64,000 nt of DNA from Ctena decussata (GCA_963989385.1 OZ022502.1:53499454-53563453); one strand, 5' to 3'. Shown: positions 35,131 to 47,389, counted from the first letter of the stretch. The notes: a model not told the origin generated them from the sequence alone. A program made the numbers and translations.

Positions 35131-36392
35131 TTAGAATTTTTCTTCACAAGCAGTGTCTTGTTTGTGAAAAGTATCGTTCCTATAGCGTCCAGATTTGCCG
35201 TTTCTTTTCCAGAAACCTTGTCTAATTTTCGGGATTCGAAAAGCATATATTAAAGGATCGCAGACCGTATTTACTACCATGAACATTAGTGTCAGAAAAT
35301 AAAACTGCATAAAGTTCACGTCCGGTGCAGAAATCTGATGAAAATTCACAATCATTATACGTATCATGTATTAATCCAAAATGGAAGATAGAACGAAACG
35401 TATAGTGTGATTATCAGACAAACAGTAATAGTGGCCTTTTTTCATGATCTGCCTTTCTCTGTGATTCTTCAGATTGCTTTTGTAAATTACTGTAAGCACT
35501 GTGCTGTTAAGAAGTAAAATGGTTAAGAATCCGAGTACTGCTAAAATAATTGTTGTCCATTGGTAGTAGGGTTCAGTAGGGTAAACTTCGTCAGTAACAG
35601 TCATCGTCTTCCAGTTTACTAAGGTATCTTTTGCATGAATGCATTCAGGTAAAAGTGATGTGACCCAGACATTTATGATGACTGTGGCTGTTTTAACAGG
35701 CATTCGCTTAAACATTCGGATATGCTTTAATCAGTACTTAACCATAAAGAATAATTCAAATGACATCAGAAGGAAAGTCAAAAGCGACGCGATACAGAAA
35801 ATATTGAATAAACATTCTACAAGTAGTAAAACTAAGTATATATGAGCCGCGACGTGACAAAACCAACAATGTGGTCGTGCGTCCAGTGCAGACTCAGATC
35901 AGCCTGGGCATCCGCCCAGTCTGATCAGAGTATTCGCTTTCCGCATGAAGGTAGCTTAGTCCCTCAGCTACCCTTTAAGCGCTTAGCAAAGAGTCTGATC
36001 AGACTGGGTGAATGCCCAGGCTGATCTGAGTCTGCGCTGGGCGGACGACCACATTGTTGGTTTTCTCGTGTCGCGGCTCATATCTACAAAGTTCAGAGCT
36101 GCAGTTAACAGACATTTACTGACAATGTTGTTATTACCGTTAACGCCAAAAGGGCATCACAAACTGAGAGGTTCACGATAAGCACGTAAGAGAATTTACA
36201 ACACAAATGAGCGGACACTATAACGAAGATATTGATCACATTCAAAATGAATGATGTCAAAGCGAAAACGAACGTTCCAATTCCAATGGAAATCAGGAAT
36301 ATTGGAAATGAAATATCGGATGTATCTACAATGACAAAATGGTCATGACTGCTGTTTGTTGAGTTGGTTATCTGAACGGTTGTGTTCTCCAT
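35131..36392 (-). pseudogene. Duplicated GPCR, disrupted
   Basis: Tandem paralogue of 32687-33697, same strand, about 2.5 kb away. Residues from MENTTVQI through TM2 (LSVCDALLAL) are open in 36105-36392. The frame then shifts to a stop before TM3, and a GAGCC foldback MITE (35844-36079, TSD ATAT) sits in the TM2-TM3 region. After it, TM3 resumes (SLLTFLLMSFELFFMVK) but meets TGA where the intact copy has FPL. TM4-TM5 are open at 35371-35715, a frameshift lies at the start of TM6, and TM7 (CDPLIYAFRIPKIRQGF) returns at 35131-35367. Four independent lesions make it a clear pseudogene. Confidence 0.9.
35844..36079. mobile_element. GAGCC foldback MITE, copy 8, inside the GPCR pseudogene
   Basis: 236 bp, ends GAGCCGCGACGTGACAAAAC and TTTCTCGTGTCGCGGCTC, flanked by ATAT on both sides. 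The insertion separates receptor sequence that is contiguous in the intact duplicate. Confidence 0.92.
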
Positions 36393-36929
36393 ATCCTCAA
36401 GTCAATCATTTCTCTCGTTTATGTACCTTTTACATTTCGAGCATTTATTCGCAGTGGTATCAATTAAAACACGGTGCTCACAGAATACTGATAATACTTT
36501 ACATGCCGTTCACTGTGCGTTCTTTTTCAGACTTTTATATTAGTGAAAGACATTTCAAAGTCTTGCATACTTAATTCTCTGAAAAAAAGAAAAGAACAAA
36601 AACGCCAGTATATTATAATAACCGTTCCAAGTGCGTATCTGCCAACATTGTGTTTCTGAGATCGGATTGTGTAGGTTGTGAAGCCTGTGACAGTTTACTT
36701 GTTTACCCTATACCTTCATCATCTCCATCCGACTATGAGTATTCTGCTTTCACTTTCTACCTGAGCTACGTAGTCCTTTCTCCAACTACCTGAAAGTGTT
36801 AAAACAATTTATTTCACTTAACGAAAATTGGAACAGCAAATGTCTGAATAAAGTACACCTTTGGGTACAATTTACAAAGGTGGTACATGACCCAATGCAT
36901 CTTTCTAAAAAGTATTGGCTTGTTGCTCA

Positions 36930-37440
36930 CAAATTTAAAGAGTAACTACACTTCAGGAACTGACTGAATCAGATCCCAAACCCTATCCCCAACATCAAAG
37001 GGAAAGATTGACAAAGACATCCCAACAAACAACAAATCACAAGCGACAAGCCGAGTCATCAGCTCTTTCCCAAATAGATGGCAACTCAGCTATCTTTATT
37101 GAACTAAATAATTTAGACCAACTGACGGGTTACAACGGACTAAGCAAATTATATGAAAAACATTTAACAATTATTTTTACCTATTTTCTATTTTTATGAT
37201 AGAACGATTAAACTGAGAACACAATAAATTAAACAGCACCGAACATAAAACAAATGCAACCGCAACAAAAGTACCGCCTTGGGACGGTCAGTAATAATTA
37301 CCGGGGGGTTTAAACCGGTTTTACTGGGCCCAAACCTTCACCCTCACCCTCCACTGCGGTGCACACAATTAGTTGGTAGTTCGGTTCGTATGGAGGTCCC
37401 CTTACTCATCAGAGAGTCATGCTAGAGTACTTATATGCGT
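36930..37440 (-). repeat. Dispersed 3' end of Penelope-like element
   Basis: Near-identical to 8128-8575 and longer at its right side (TTAGTTGGTAGTTCGGTTCG), where it keeps matching the native element at about 15515-15560. Two copies ending at different points on the 5' side fit variable 5' truncation. Confidence 0.6.
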
Positions 37441-37624
37441 AAAGTGTCCAAATCGCCTGTCAGTCAGTCTACTGTACGCTGTACGACTATTAGTTTAGTC
37501 GTTAGCAAACGATATCTGTCAAAATTAAAAAAAAAAAGAAAAACAAAATATTGAGTTAATTAAGTTAGTAAATGGTACGACAAACGTGTTTGATATATTT
37601 GCCATATTGTAATATATGTAATAA

Positions 37625-37935
37625 AATCTTAAAGAGTTCCTTCCAGAGCAGAGAAAACATTCAGAAGAAGGAACATGGGCCAGACTACGTAGTTTCAGCT
37701 AATAAATCCTCATCAGTGACCTCAATAATATCTGGTGACGAAACCAGAGAAAAGCAAACTGAAATTTGAGCCGTGACACGAGAAAATCAACAAATTGGTT
37801 GTGCACCCAGCGCAGACTCAGGTCAGCCTGGGCATCCACATACTACTTTGTTGGTTTTCTCGTGTCGCGGCTCATTTCTGAATTTTAATTGGGAAATCGA
37901 TTCAACGACTGATTACATATATCAAAAAGGTCCAA
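37625..37935. repeat. Dispersed fragment interrupted by a MITE
   Basis: Collinear with 32396-32600. Copy 9 of the GAGCC MITE splits it at 37768. Confidence 0.65.
37768..37873. mobile_element. GAGCC foldback MITE, copy 9 (106-bp deletion form)
   Basis: Both ends are intact (GAGCCGTGACACGAGAAAAT; TTTTCTCGTGTCGCGGCTC) but the middle is lost. It is flanked by ATTT on both sides, so the ends alone define a recognisable insertion. Confidence 0.88.
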
Positions 37936-38364
37936 ATGATATAATAGACGATGATCAAGAATAAGAGTCTAAACCAATCTCAAATTTCAGATTTTTCAGG
38001 ATATATCCTCCGATCTCAAAGGACGGAAACAAAATATAATCTGCGCTATGGATACGGGGGGACGTTTTACGGCCGCCACACGGCACAACACCAGCTGCAG
38101 CGAAGTTAAATTAAAATCTTAGAGAGTTCCTTCAAGAGCAGAGAATATATACCTTCAACATTATGGGCTTTATAGCCTTCTTAAATCTAAACTTTGCTAC
38201 TCCTTCTTTTCAGGTTAAATATCAAGCCTCATTAGCATAAACTAAAATACTCTTCTTCATTAGAACGAGAGGCAGAGGTATCGGTAGCGCTAGAATTCTT
38301 TCACAGAATACTTTTTTGTTCACAATGAATATACTTCATATAAAAGCAGTACAAAAACATAAAT

Positions 38365-38380
38365 GAGCCGCGACACGGCT
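38365..38380. mobile_element. Minimal stub of the GAGCC MITE
   Basis: GAGCCGCGACACGGCT is a left terminus fused to a right terminus with everything between removed, preceded by AAAT. It is probably a deletion or excision derivative. Confidence 0.6.
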
Positions 38381-38655
38381 TATGAGTTGTATGGTTGAAT
38401 ATGCAATTCGTATTCAGATGTTAGAAAGAATTGTAATTTTTTGCGTAAAATATTATTCAGCCCAAATGAAATGAAGAAAAACAAAATATACCTAAGAAAG
38501 GCCTTAGTCACAAAGCACAAGCCACCTATACGATTAAAGATGGCCGAATGTGAATCAAAAATGACAAAATGAGATTTACAATAACGGATAGTTACAGGAA
38601 GTCCAAATATTTGTACTTTCAACATTTTTCATCCATTTTATAAAACAGTCACGCC

Positions 38656-39473
38656 CAGGGGCGTCGTCGGCTTTTAGAAAGTGGTCCGGCCATTGTGACG
38701 CTGGACGCTGAAGGCGTTCCTTGAATGCTGGAGGGACGAGAGGGAAGAGAACGAGAGAGGATCCCCTCTCCCACCATCAAACAAAATTTTTGGATTCAGA
38801 ACGCCTGTAGGTGCGTGCGATTTTAATACATCTTGAATGCGTTTTAAGTTTAGATTTATTATCAGTATTGTAGGGAATATTGCTGGGAATTGGACAGTCC
38901 GATTATGCAAAACCAGAATTATTTCGATCCCTCAGGCGATAGACTCAAGTTTAACAGTTGCTGAATGCAACAGTTAAGCTTGATACAGATATCCCCGCTA
39001 TAGTTGTATTTTTGCGAGAGTGTTTTTTTTTTCTTTCTTTTTTCGTTTTCTTTATTTGATTATTTCATTTTATCTTGTTTTTGTTTTCTTTTGTTTTTAT
39101 AAAAATTTTCATAATAAATTGAATACATAGCAGTCATCAGGAGCATGGCCAGTGACGCCCGAGCATTCAGATGACATGCCTTTGATGCGTTATCCCTAAA
39201 TATAATCTTTTAATGATTACGAGGTCAATTATGCAGTGTTATTGTTTTTTATAAGACGTGTAACCAAATTTGTTTTACACCCTGCGGCAGGCGAATTGAT
39301 GACAGTGGTCTTTCCATTCAGCACGTTTGGAACAGATATAAATAGAGCTTTGATCGTGGAAGTCTGAAGAATTTTGAAGACATGCAAAAACACACCGGTA
39401 CGGCCATTATCTTACGCGGCCGAAAAGAGGTCCGGTCGGGGCCGGACCGGCCGTACCGCCGACGACGCCCTTG
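38656..39473. mobile_element. Non-autonomous DNA transposon, CAGGGGCGTCGTCGGC ends
   Basis: 818 bp. The left end CAGGGGCGTCGTCGGC is complementary to the right end GCCGACGACGCCCTTG. Subterminal GGTCCGGCC blocks are shared. ACGCC abuts both sides (38651-38655, 39474-39478). No transposase. CAGGGGCGT-type ends occur in several cut-and-paste families, so the superfamily is left open. Confidence 0.75.
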
Positions 39474-39649
39474 ACGCCTGATTAACGCAGATTCCATTCC
39501 CAATTGGGGATTAAAATTCAAATAACTCAAAATGGAAATAAAACAAAACGTATAACAATGCTATTTGTCTTATGTTTATAAAGTTTTTAGTACAAACAGC
39601 AGCTCTGTGAAAGATAACCTGATGTAGTTATCACAAATCTCTAGAAGGT

Positions 39650-39885
39650 AGCCAAGTAAAAAGATAGACATTGATCGGGAATTAGTACAATCAAATCCCA
39701 CATCCCGCCCTCAAAACGTAAAAAGGAAAGAAGCACACAATTAAAACTTGAGAACAGTTTTCAAGATACGCGCACGGTAAACCGAATGAGCAGCTCATTC
39801 CCAAACAGGTGGTCATTCATAAACCCGAGTCAAAAACAGCAGAAAGATATATTTTTACTTACTTTCTATCAAGCCGAAATTTCGA
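39650..39885 (-). repeat. Penelope-like 3' end, diverged fragment
   Basis: CCCACATCCCGCCCTCAAAA, GGTAAACCGAATGAGCAGCT and TTCCCAAACAGGTGGTCATT match the copies at 51845-52330 and, more loosely, 15180-15310. Confidence 0.5.
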
Positions 39886-40084
39886 TTTTACCTCACTTTC
39901 GGGTGCTTCATGATAAATTAACCACCTCTTCGATTTCAAAGAAATTACTGAGCACAATTCTCCATTACATATATACATATCGAATATCAGTGTTACATTT
40001 TACCTAGCCTTTGCAGAAGCTTGCCTATTTGGTTTAAACAGTATTTTATTCAGTTAAGCTACATACATATATACAAAGCTTGCC

Positions 40085-40315
40085 TATTTAACCCTTGTAG
40101 ACTGGAAACCCATTTTTGGGGACATATGCAAACAGTGCAGACCCATTTCAGACGCCGCAGATCGCGGCGTCTGAACAGAGCCTACACTGTTTGCTTACGG
40201 GCAGTTACAAGCCAAATACAATAAAAGTGAAAACTTTCATCAGAAACCCCTAAAATTAGAAATGGAATCATCCAAATGATAAGGATGGATAAGTCCACTG
40301 GTCGAGAAATGGTTA
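40085..40315. repeat. Dispersed repeat with GACGCCGC hairpin, copy 2
   Basis: Matches 31040-31245 in order: CAGTGCAGACCCATTTCAGA, GACGCCGCAGATCGCGGCGTC, CTACACTGTTTGCTTACGGG, GTCCACTGGTCGAGAAATGG. Confidence 0.7.
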
Positions 40316-40319
40316 ATTT

Positions 40320-40705
40320 TAAAGTGGGAAATTAGCTACATGTAGAAGTTACTGATTTATATGTACCAGACATGCTGTTGTACACATAAATGTGTCATAA
40401 CGTTTCCAAGGATTTTTTCTTAGTTTCAATACTGGGCAAAAAGGTTAGGGATCGGAATTATGATATGATGTTTCTGGATCTGTATAGCATGTTAAGAATT
40501 TTAATTGGCATGGCCATTTGGCATTTTATTCTGCGTTTGATTATGTATTTTGAATGACACTATCCCTAAAAACAAAGTGGTAAAATTTCCATAGTGATTC
40601 ACTTCGGCATAATTTTCGATTCCTTCTGATTTTTAAAGTATGCATTAGTTTCTTCATAGACTTATGATTTGATCATTTTGAAATCACCTGACAGAATAAG
40701 TAGAG
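40320..40705. other. No gene seen
   Basis: AT-rich non-coding DNA. Confidence 0.5.
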
Positions 40706-40709
40706 AATA

Positions 40710-40843
40710 CCATGTTAGTGTCTTTTGATATCAAGTTTATCAGGCGAGACCAGAAACAGCGTAGGAATGGCGAGGCTTGCCGAGCCAGTCCGACGTGTTT
40801 GTGGTCGAGCCTGATAAACTTGATATCAAAAGACACTCACATG
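40710..40843. repeat. Palindrome with CGAGGCTTGCCGAG core
   Basis: Arms of about 48 bp (AGTGTCTTTTGATATCAAGT...TTTATCAGGC and complement) are nearly perfect. The centre at 40771-40784 is CGAGGCTTGCCGAG. A half-copy lies at 1240-1303. Confidence 0.85.
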
Positions 40844-40849
40844 GTTTTC

Positions 40850-42280
40850 TATTTATCATGCATCACTAGAAGATTTTACGGCGTAAAGAGAGTCAAAATC
40901 AGTTTTATTCGAACTTACTGACGCCTCGAATGTTGTATGACGTAAGTCGGTGACGTCATTTAACCAATCGAACGTTGTTATCAGGACCAGGTGAGTATGT
41001 AGCCAATCGTCTTCAGAGATCGCTTCTGAAAGCATCGCCTGATAACATTCGCGCAAGGCAGTTCTATAGTGACATGATGTCACATTATGATTTAGCATGA
41101 TAAAATTCTTTTCTGGCAACCGTGATAAACGTATAAATGAGAGCACAATCATTTACTTATGGGGATTTTACACCACTTCAGTTTTGAGGATAGTTTGACT
41201 TCTAGCCTTGTCTTGTCCGAGCTGAAAGCGATGTGTTCAGCATTTAAACACAGGAACCAACAAAAATGAATATACTTCTTGAAGATAGAAAGGTTTTATT
41301 TCGATACTATTTACCAGTGTTTCAGAAATCGCACATTATAATTTTAATCCCTTACTTTTTTTCCAGTATTTTAAACAGAACGTTTGTAAATATATTTACT
41401 CTTGTTCACGCCCTTTTAACACGAGCTGCGTCCATAATTTCTTTAAGAATATGAATTAGAGTTCTCCAAGAACAATAAAGGTAAACGTTAATCCCTGAAG
41501 TTTTTTACTTTGCTGTCCGACCCAGATTGGTAATACCGGGTTAAGTTATATGCGCCATATTTTGTAGCCACGCTGTAAAACAATGTTATTCCTTTACTCA
41601 ATTTGATGCTTTTCATATCTGGCTGAATTTATTTAATCCTTCCAGATAAAATGAAAATCAACTGGACTAAAGCACTGCAATTAATTAGTAACATTTCGAG
41701 AATACCACAAAATGCTAATAGATTCAATATAATTGCTGCTGAATAAATGTCGAAATCATTAGGGGTCTTTTAACCCTTACATGTCAGCCATTTGGATGTA
41801 TATTGAGAAAACATGCCTTATGCAAACAGCGATTGAAATATAATGAAGATACATGTTAAAATATAGCAACATACCAGTGACGCCAAAAGAACAAGAAGGG
41901 GAAAATGCCACCCATTTAACAGCTCGCCACAACTTCAAAAAAAGCTACACAGAGAAATTGTATATCATTATATATGTACGACATATATCAAAAGCCATGC
42001 AAAATACATAAAGCAAACAAGTTTCTTTTCCTTTTATTTTTTAACAACAGGCGAAGTGGACAGCTATACAGGTGAACACAATGCTAGAAATACAACAGAC
42101 AAGAGCTTCCACAGTCGAACGGAGCCACTCTGGCTTAATTAGGTTTGTGCGGCAACCTCACACACACACACACCCTTCTGATGCAGCTCAAAATCAAGTA
42201 ATTAGAGGCTTTCAAACTTACTGGCTACATAAAATCATCAGAATACAATGCTGAAGCAAAGCTACGGATTGCATTTATTT
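40850..42280. other. No supported gene
   Basis: Short frames only. A CA-rich run lies at about 42159-42173. Confidence 0.45.
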
Positions 42281-42282
42281 AT

Positions 42283-42519
42283 GAGCCGCGACACGACAAA
42301 TCTAACCAATTGGCATGTGCGCCCAGCAAAAACTGAGATTGGCCTGGGTTCCATCCTGTCTGACCAGACATTTCGCTGTTGGCATAGAGGTAGCTAAGAC
42401 ACTTTGCTACCCTTTCAGCGCACAGCGAAGACTCTGATCGGACTGGGCTGAAGCCCAGACTGATCTGAGCCCTCGCTGGGCGCACGTGCAACTTTGTTGG
42501 TTTTGTCGTGTTTTGCCCC
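42283..42519. mobile_element. GAGCC foldback MITE, copy 10
   Basis: 237 bp. Ends GAGCCGCGACACGACAAATC and TTTTGTCGTGTTTTGCCCC. The right terminus has mutated from GGCTC to GCCCC. Confidence 0.88.
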
Positions 42520-43285
42520 ATATGTGCAATCCGAATCCAGAGCAGAAATGGATGAGTTTTATTACAAAATAGTTTATTTTCCTTTTTTTAGATAGTAATG
42601 TTCAGCGTGCAACAAAATGCGGTGTATGTATTTCCCAGTTTGAGCATCGAGACACAATGATGACTATAGTGATAGAAATAGACGTTTAACTGCTAAACGT
42701 CTTAAGGCTACTGATGTCATAAACTAGGAAAAGCTACTTCCAAGTTACATCGCCGACTTTCGGTATTGATGTCCAAAAAAAATCTTCGACGTGGCCAATC
42801 GGAGCCTGACCTTTATCGAGACGTGATGTAAACTTTCATAGAAAAGCTTTACAAACCTGATGATACAGTGCGCCATGGAAGCAATGGAGGTGTCCGTATT
42901 TCCAGGCCTACATTCTAAGGAAGAAAAAAGGTTTACACCATTTCAGATTATAGATATTCTCAAGAGCCTATCACACAGAGCTTCCAAGTACCTCTATCGG
43001 CTTTGTATTTCTGGCCTTTAGGCAAACTTTTATTTCGTTGGTCAAGGAGATCAAGGTTACTGTTAGCCAGCAATTTCTCTAGGCTCATTAGCGCCCACTC
43101 TTACACCAAAATGCTGACCCAGGGGAATTTGCAGGCCGACACGATGTTATCTTCAAATTCATTAACTAAAGGAAACAAATGTCAAATATGGAAGTCGTTC
43201 TGCCGATATATTAAGTTATAAAAAAATATTAGACAACTTAAGGGAAAAGAACAAAATGCTATTTAGTTCTTTGCCATCTCCAGTT
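42520..43285. other. No supported gene
   Basis: Non-coding. A small hairpin (ATAGACGTTTAACTGCTAAACGTCTTA) lies near 42678-42704. Confidence 0.45.
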
Positions 43286-43287
43286 CT

Positions 43288-43515
43288 CCTGCGGTCTTGG
43301 GTTCGAAACCCGGTCTGGCAACATACTTTCATTTCTCCTTCCGCTGATTGAAGAAAGACAGTGGTCAATTACTGGGGAAAGTATATGCACTTAGTACTGG
43401 TTAACCGCTTAAGAGGTCTAAGCCTGTCCAGGAATAGTGTGGTTAGGTTAACTGACCGTCCCGACATGACCATAGCTGTTTACCGTGGACGTTAAGCAAC
43501 AAATCAATCAATCAA
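43288..43515 (+). mobile_element. SINE-A, 5'-truncated copy
   Basis: Begins within the T arm (GGGTTCGAAACCCGGTCTGG). The full body and CAATCAATCAATC tail follow. Confidence 0.85.
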
Positions 43516-43919
43516 TTTTCAGTGATTTTTTTTCTGTTTTTCAGACTCTTTTTCATTCCTTGAGATATTCTAAATCCTTGTTTCACATGAATGCATACCT
43601 GAGAACTTTCTGAAACTACTTCTCACTTAATGCCATTTTGTGTTTTCAGCAGTGCGACTGACAAAACCTGGTGTCAAAAATACAATTTGACGTCATTATA
43701 ACTCACTTCCGTTTAAAGTTCTACTTTATAAAAAAAATCTTCACCAGTTTAAAGAGGTATCAATTTGCTCAAATCATACAAACTTTTGAAAAGTTTCATT
43801 TACAAAATAAGAGGTTACAACGATTTGAAGAAAGGTCAGCGTTATTTTTTTGTATTTGTTTTTTTTTTTTTGACTCCCTGTATTCTTTAAATGTAAGACA
43901 ATACTCGTAATTTATTGAC

Positions 43920-44776
43920 TCATCCCATTTAAGATATGGGAATTATAAACCTCCGGATGTTTAAAGATCAGATATTAAACAGACTCGTCGTTCGGACTCG
44001 TTTATCGGAACTTTAAACCTCTTTCGGCAAATTAAACCCATATCATAAATGGGACGATAAATAAACTCTCTGCATATATTACATCAAAAAATTGGCGGGA
44101 CATGACATATACCGTTTGCCATATTCCGATACCAAATGACGTCACATAATGTATATTACCACAGCAACTAAGAGTTCATGTTGATGTCAAAGTAAGGTCA
44201 TCAAGACGTCATACTGCCAAAGTATTATAGTTAGTAATTCCATGGTGGATACGGTAACAGATGTATGACGTCATTGGTATCTGAGCATGACAAACAGTCT
44301 ATGCCATGCTCATTTTCTAATTATAACTAAGATGCTCCCTGAAATTCATACAAAAAAGTATGATTTTCTAAAACGTATAATCTTTTATCAAATAATTAGA
44401 TTCACCGTTTCTTTTTTTTTTAGTTTTCATTTCGTTAACATAGTCGTATTCTTCAATGAATGGTTGAAGCTTTCTGCGGACCCGGGCTGCTGACATCTTC
44501 ATTTACGCAGTCCATATTCGGTTTTCGGTAGTTTCTACTCTCAAAGGTATTACAAAGGAACGCATAAGCAAGAGATAAGTTGTGAGAACCGCACAGTGGT
44601 CCTGGGTGCTCAGGAGAACAGAGTCTGAGGTATAAAAAATAGATTTTGATGTCAACAAATTCCAGTTTTCTTTTAACTTAAAGGGCATGTGAAACACAGA
44701 TTAGGAATAGCTGTAGCACCTACATGTTTTAATAAATCGTGTAATCAATATTAATTGCTTACTATAGGCAATTGAG
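43920..44776 (+). repeat. Tandem segmental duplication, unit 1
   Basis: Collinear with 45022-45890 (offset about 1.1 kb). It begins with a palindrome (CATCCCATTTAAGATATGGG...CCCATATCATAAATGGGAC) whose centre holds ACTCGTCGTTCGGACTCG. Then come CGATACCAAATGACGTCA and a long AT-rich tail ending near GGCAATTGAG. No gene. Confidence 0.8.
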
Positions 44777-45021
44777 TCTTGGACGGACGATCGGCGCCCC
44801 GTCACTGCGGCTATGGATTCGTTCCGCTGAGGTGCGGGGGCAACGTCGATATGAGAATTGAAATACTAAGCAACTGAGTCGCTGAAAAAAGGAATGCATA
44901 AACTGAATCAACGTGTGCATCCAAATCACAAAACTCTAGTCGGCCTGAAGCTATGTATTGGTTGAATTTATTCTTTAAACCTAAGATGCACATGAGCGGA
45001 TGTTATATGCTGCTTATTAAA

Positions 45022-45890
45022 TCATCCCATTTAAGATATGGGGCTTATGAACCTCAGGAGGTTTAAAGATTCGATACAGAAACTCGTCGTTCGGACTCGT
45101 TTATCGGATCTTATCATAAATGGGATTATAAACAAACTCTCCGTAATTTTATTGAACAAATGGCGGAGCTTGACATACACTGTTTGCAATGCTCCGATAC
45201 CAAATGACGTCAAATATCGCCCATATAGTCTGAGAGCTCATGTTGATGTCAAAATCAAGTCATCAAGACGTCATTTTGCCAAAGTAATAAGTACACTAAT
45301 TGGTAATTCCACGGTTGCTACGGCAACAGACGTTACTGGTATCCAAGCATGACAAACAGTTTATGCCATGCTCCTTTTCGAATTATAACTAAGATGCTAC
45401 CTGAAATACATACAAAGGAAAAGTATGAATTTCTAAAACGTATTATTCATTGTCAAATAAATTAATTTTCTGTTTTTAGCTTTCCTTTCGTTAAAATATT
45501 TGTATTCTTTAATGGCTGCTTGAAGCTGTCTGCGGACATCCTCATTTACCACGTTTACGTAGTCCGTATTCGGTTTTCCGTGACAGCTAATCAAAAGGCC
45601 TATGGTGTTTTCTCTAACTATGCACCTGCGGTTTCACAGGAATACAGATATATGGAAATGTGAAATGATAAGGGAGCGCATAAGCAACAGATAAGAAAAC
45701 GCTCGCAGTGACCCTGGGTGCTCAGGAGAACAAAGTCTGAGGTGTTAAAAGATAACATTTGGAAGTCAGCAAATTCCAGTTTTATTTTAATTGAAAGAGC
45801 ATGTGAAACACAGATTTAGAATAGTTGTAGCACATACATTTTAATAAAATCATGTAATTAATATCTATAGCTTAATATAAGCAATTGAGC
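45022..45890 (+). repeat. Tandem segmental duplication, unit 2
   Basis: Second unit, diverged but collinear. Similarity of the outer flank (AGACTCTAGTCGGCCTGAAG at 46571 against AAACTCTAGTCGGCCTGAAG at 44931) implies the original unit was longer and was later interrupted by copy 11 of the MITE. Confidence 0.8.
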
Positions 45891-46183
45891 GTAGCCCTAC
45901 GAGATTGAAAAAAAATATACAGCTTTAGACAAAATTAAATCGAAGTGACTGGATACACTTTCAGGTGAAGCAACTCTGTAATTTTAATTTTCTTCTGCCC
46001 CCTTGTAATGAGTATCAACGCTTAAAGGAAAGAATGTAAGTAGGCCACAGTTCAGAAGGGTTTGTTTGTCCAATGAAATCAAACAGGAAGTACCAAATTT
46101 TAAGTATTTGCCTTTTGATAACCAGAAAACATGGAGATGTACCCACAGGGTTCAATATCTCTCCATGAAATGCATGCATATAT

Positions 46184-46419
46184 GAGCAGCGACACAAGAA
46201 AACTAACAAAGTGGTTGTGCGCCCAGTGCAGACTCAGATCAGTCTTGGCATCAGCCCAGACTGATCAGACTCTTTGCTAAGCGCTTGAAGGGTAGCTAAG
46301 GGTCTATGCTACCTCCCTGCTGACAGTAAAGACTCTGATCAGGCTGGGCGGATGCCCAGGCTGATCTGAGTCTGCGCTGGGTGCACAAGCACATTGTTGG
46401 TTTTGTCGTGTCGCGGCTC
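46184..46419. mobile_element. GAGCC foldback MITE, copy 11
   Basis: 236 bp. Ends GAGCAGCGACACAAGAAAAC and TTTTGTCGTGTCGCGGCTC. The loop is in the copy-2 orientation. ATAT lies at the left and AATAT at the right. Confidence 0.88.
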
Positions 46420-46619
46420 AATATTATGTTTTAACAGTCATTCATATTCATATTATGGTAAAAAGCGGACAAAGATCAGGAGTATTAAGGAACGAATGAA
46501 CAGCGAAGAATCAGATCAGGTTTCCGAAAAAATGGAATAGATAAACTGAATCAATGAGTGCATCAATATCACCAAGACTCTAGTCGGCCTGAAGCTATTT
46601 AAGGTGGAACCTAGTTAGT

Positions 46620-47334
46620 TGCTTTACATTTTGTAGTTCAAAAGCTAGTAAGCTAGTATAAAAGGCTCTAATCGTACGAAGCATAAGACAATTTGAGCAA
46701 CAGGAACCGAGCACGGCTAGTAAAATTGCAAATGTACAAAGCCCCAAACTACATCAACAGAACTACACTGTCTGTATATAAATAAATTATAAATACTATC
46801 ACGGTATAGAAAGTGAACTTTAGATATGCAAAAGCGAAACAACTGCTTAAATCAACTTTTCCAAAGTTATTCCTCCTCGAAAAGATCTATAAATTTTCTG
46901 ACAACATAAGGCACGTTGCGTAGTTGGCAAAACATAAGATACAAATAGCTTGCACATACACGCAGGCATCTGCAAACGGCGCGGACTAATACGCGGACTG
47001 ATTTAATATACCTTTTCATAATACGTTTCGAGATTTTAAAGTATTCAAAAAAATAGAAAAGAAAAAAATCACTATTTACGCACTTGCATATCTTACCATA
47101 TTTTTTAAAATGTATATATGTCTTATTTTATGTGTATAACAATAGATTTGTTAACTGCTTGTTGTGTGCTTAGTTTCGATGAAACTTCAAGCACCAGGAA
47201 GTAAACTGCATTTACATTGATTGACAGGGTCTTACCAAATTCGCCAGTCACATCCACGTACATGCATTTGTTGGTTTGGAGGCTTCAAACTGATGTACAG
47301 TGCTTCCACTCGGTCACAGAATTTTTATTTAAAG

Positions 47335-47335
<1 letters not shown>
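46620..47335. other. No gene seen
   Basis: AT-rich non-coding DNA. Confidence 0.5.
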
Positions 47336-47336
<1 letters not shown>

Positions 47337-47376
<40 letters not shown>

Positions 47377-47389
47377 ACACACACACACA
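47337..47389. repeat. (CA)n microsatellite
   Basis: About 26 CA dinucleotides with one interruption (CTCACA). Frames over it are artefacts. Confidence 0.95.

Noticed and set aside
35842..36024. 60-residue frame over the MITE in the GPCR pseudogene
   Set aside because: It is translation of the MITE arm. Similar frames appear over other copies (13048-13449, 42279-42521).
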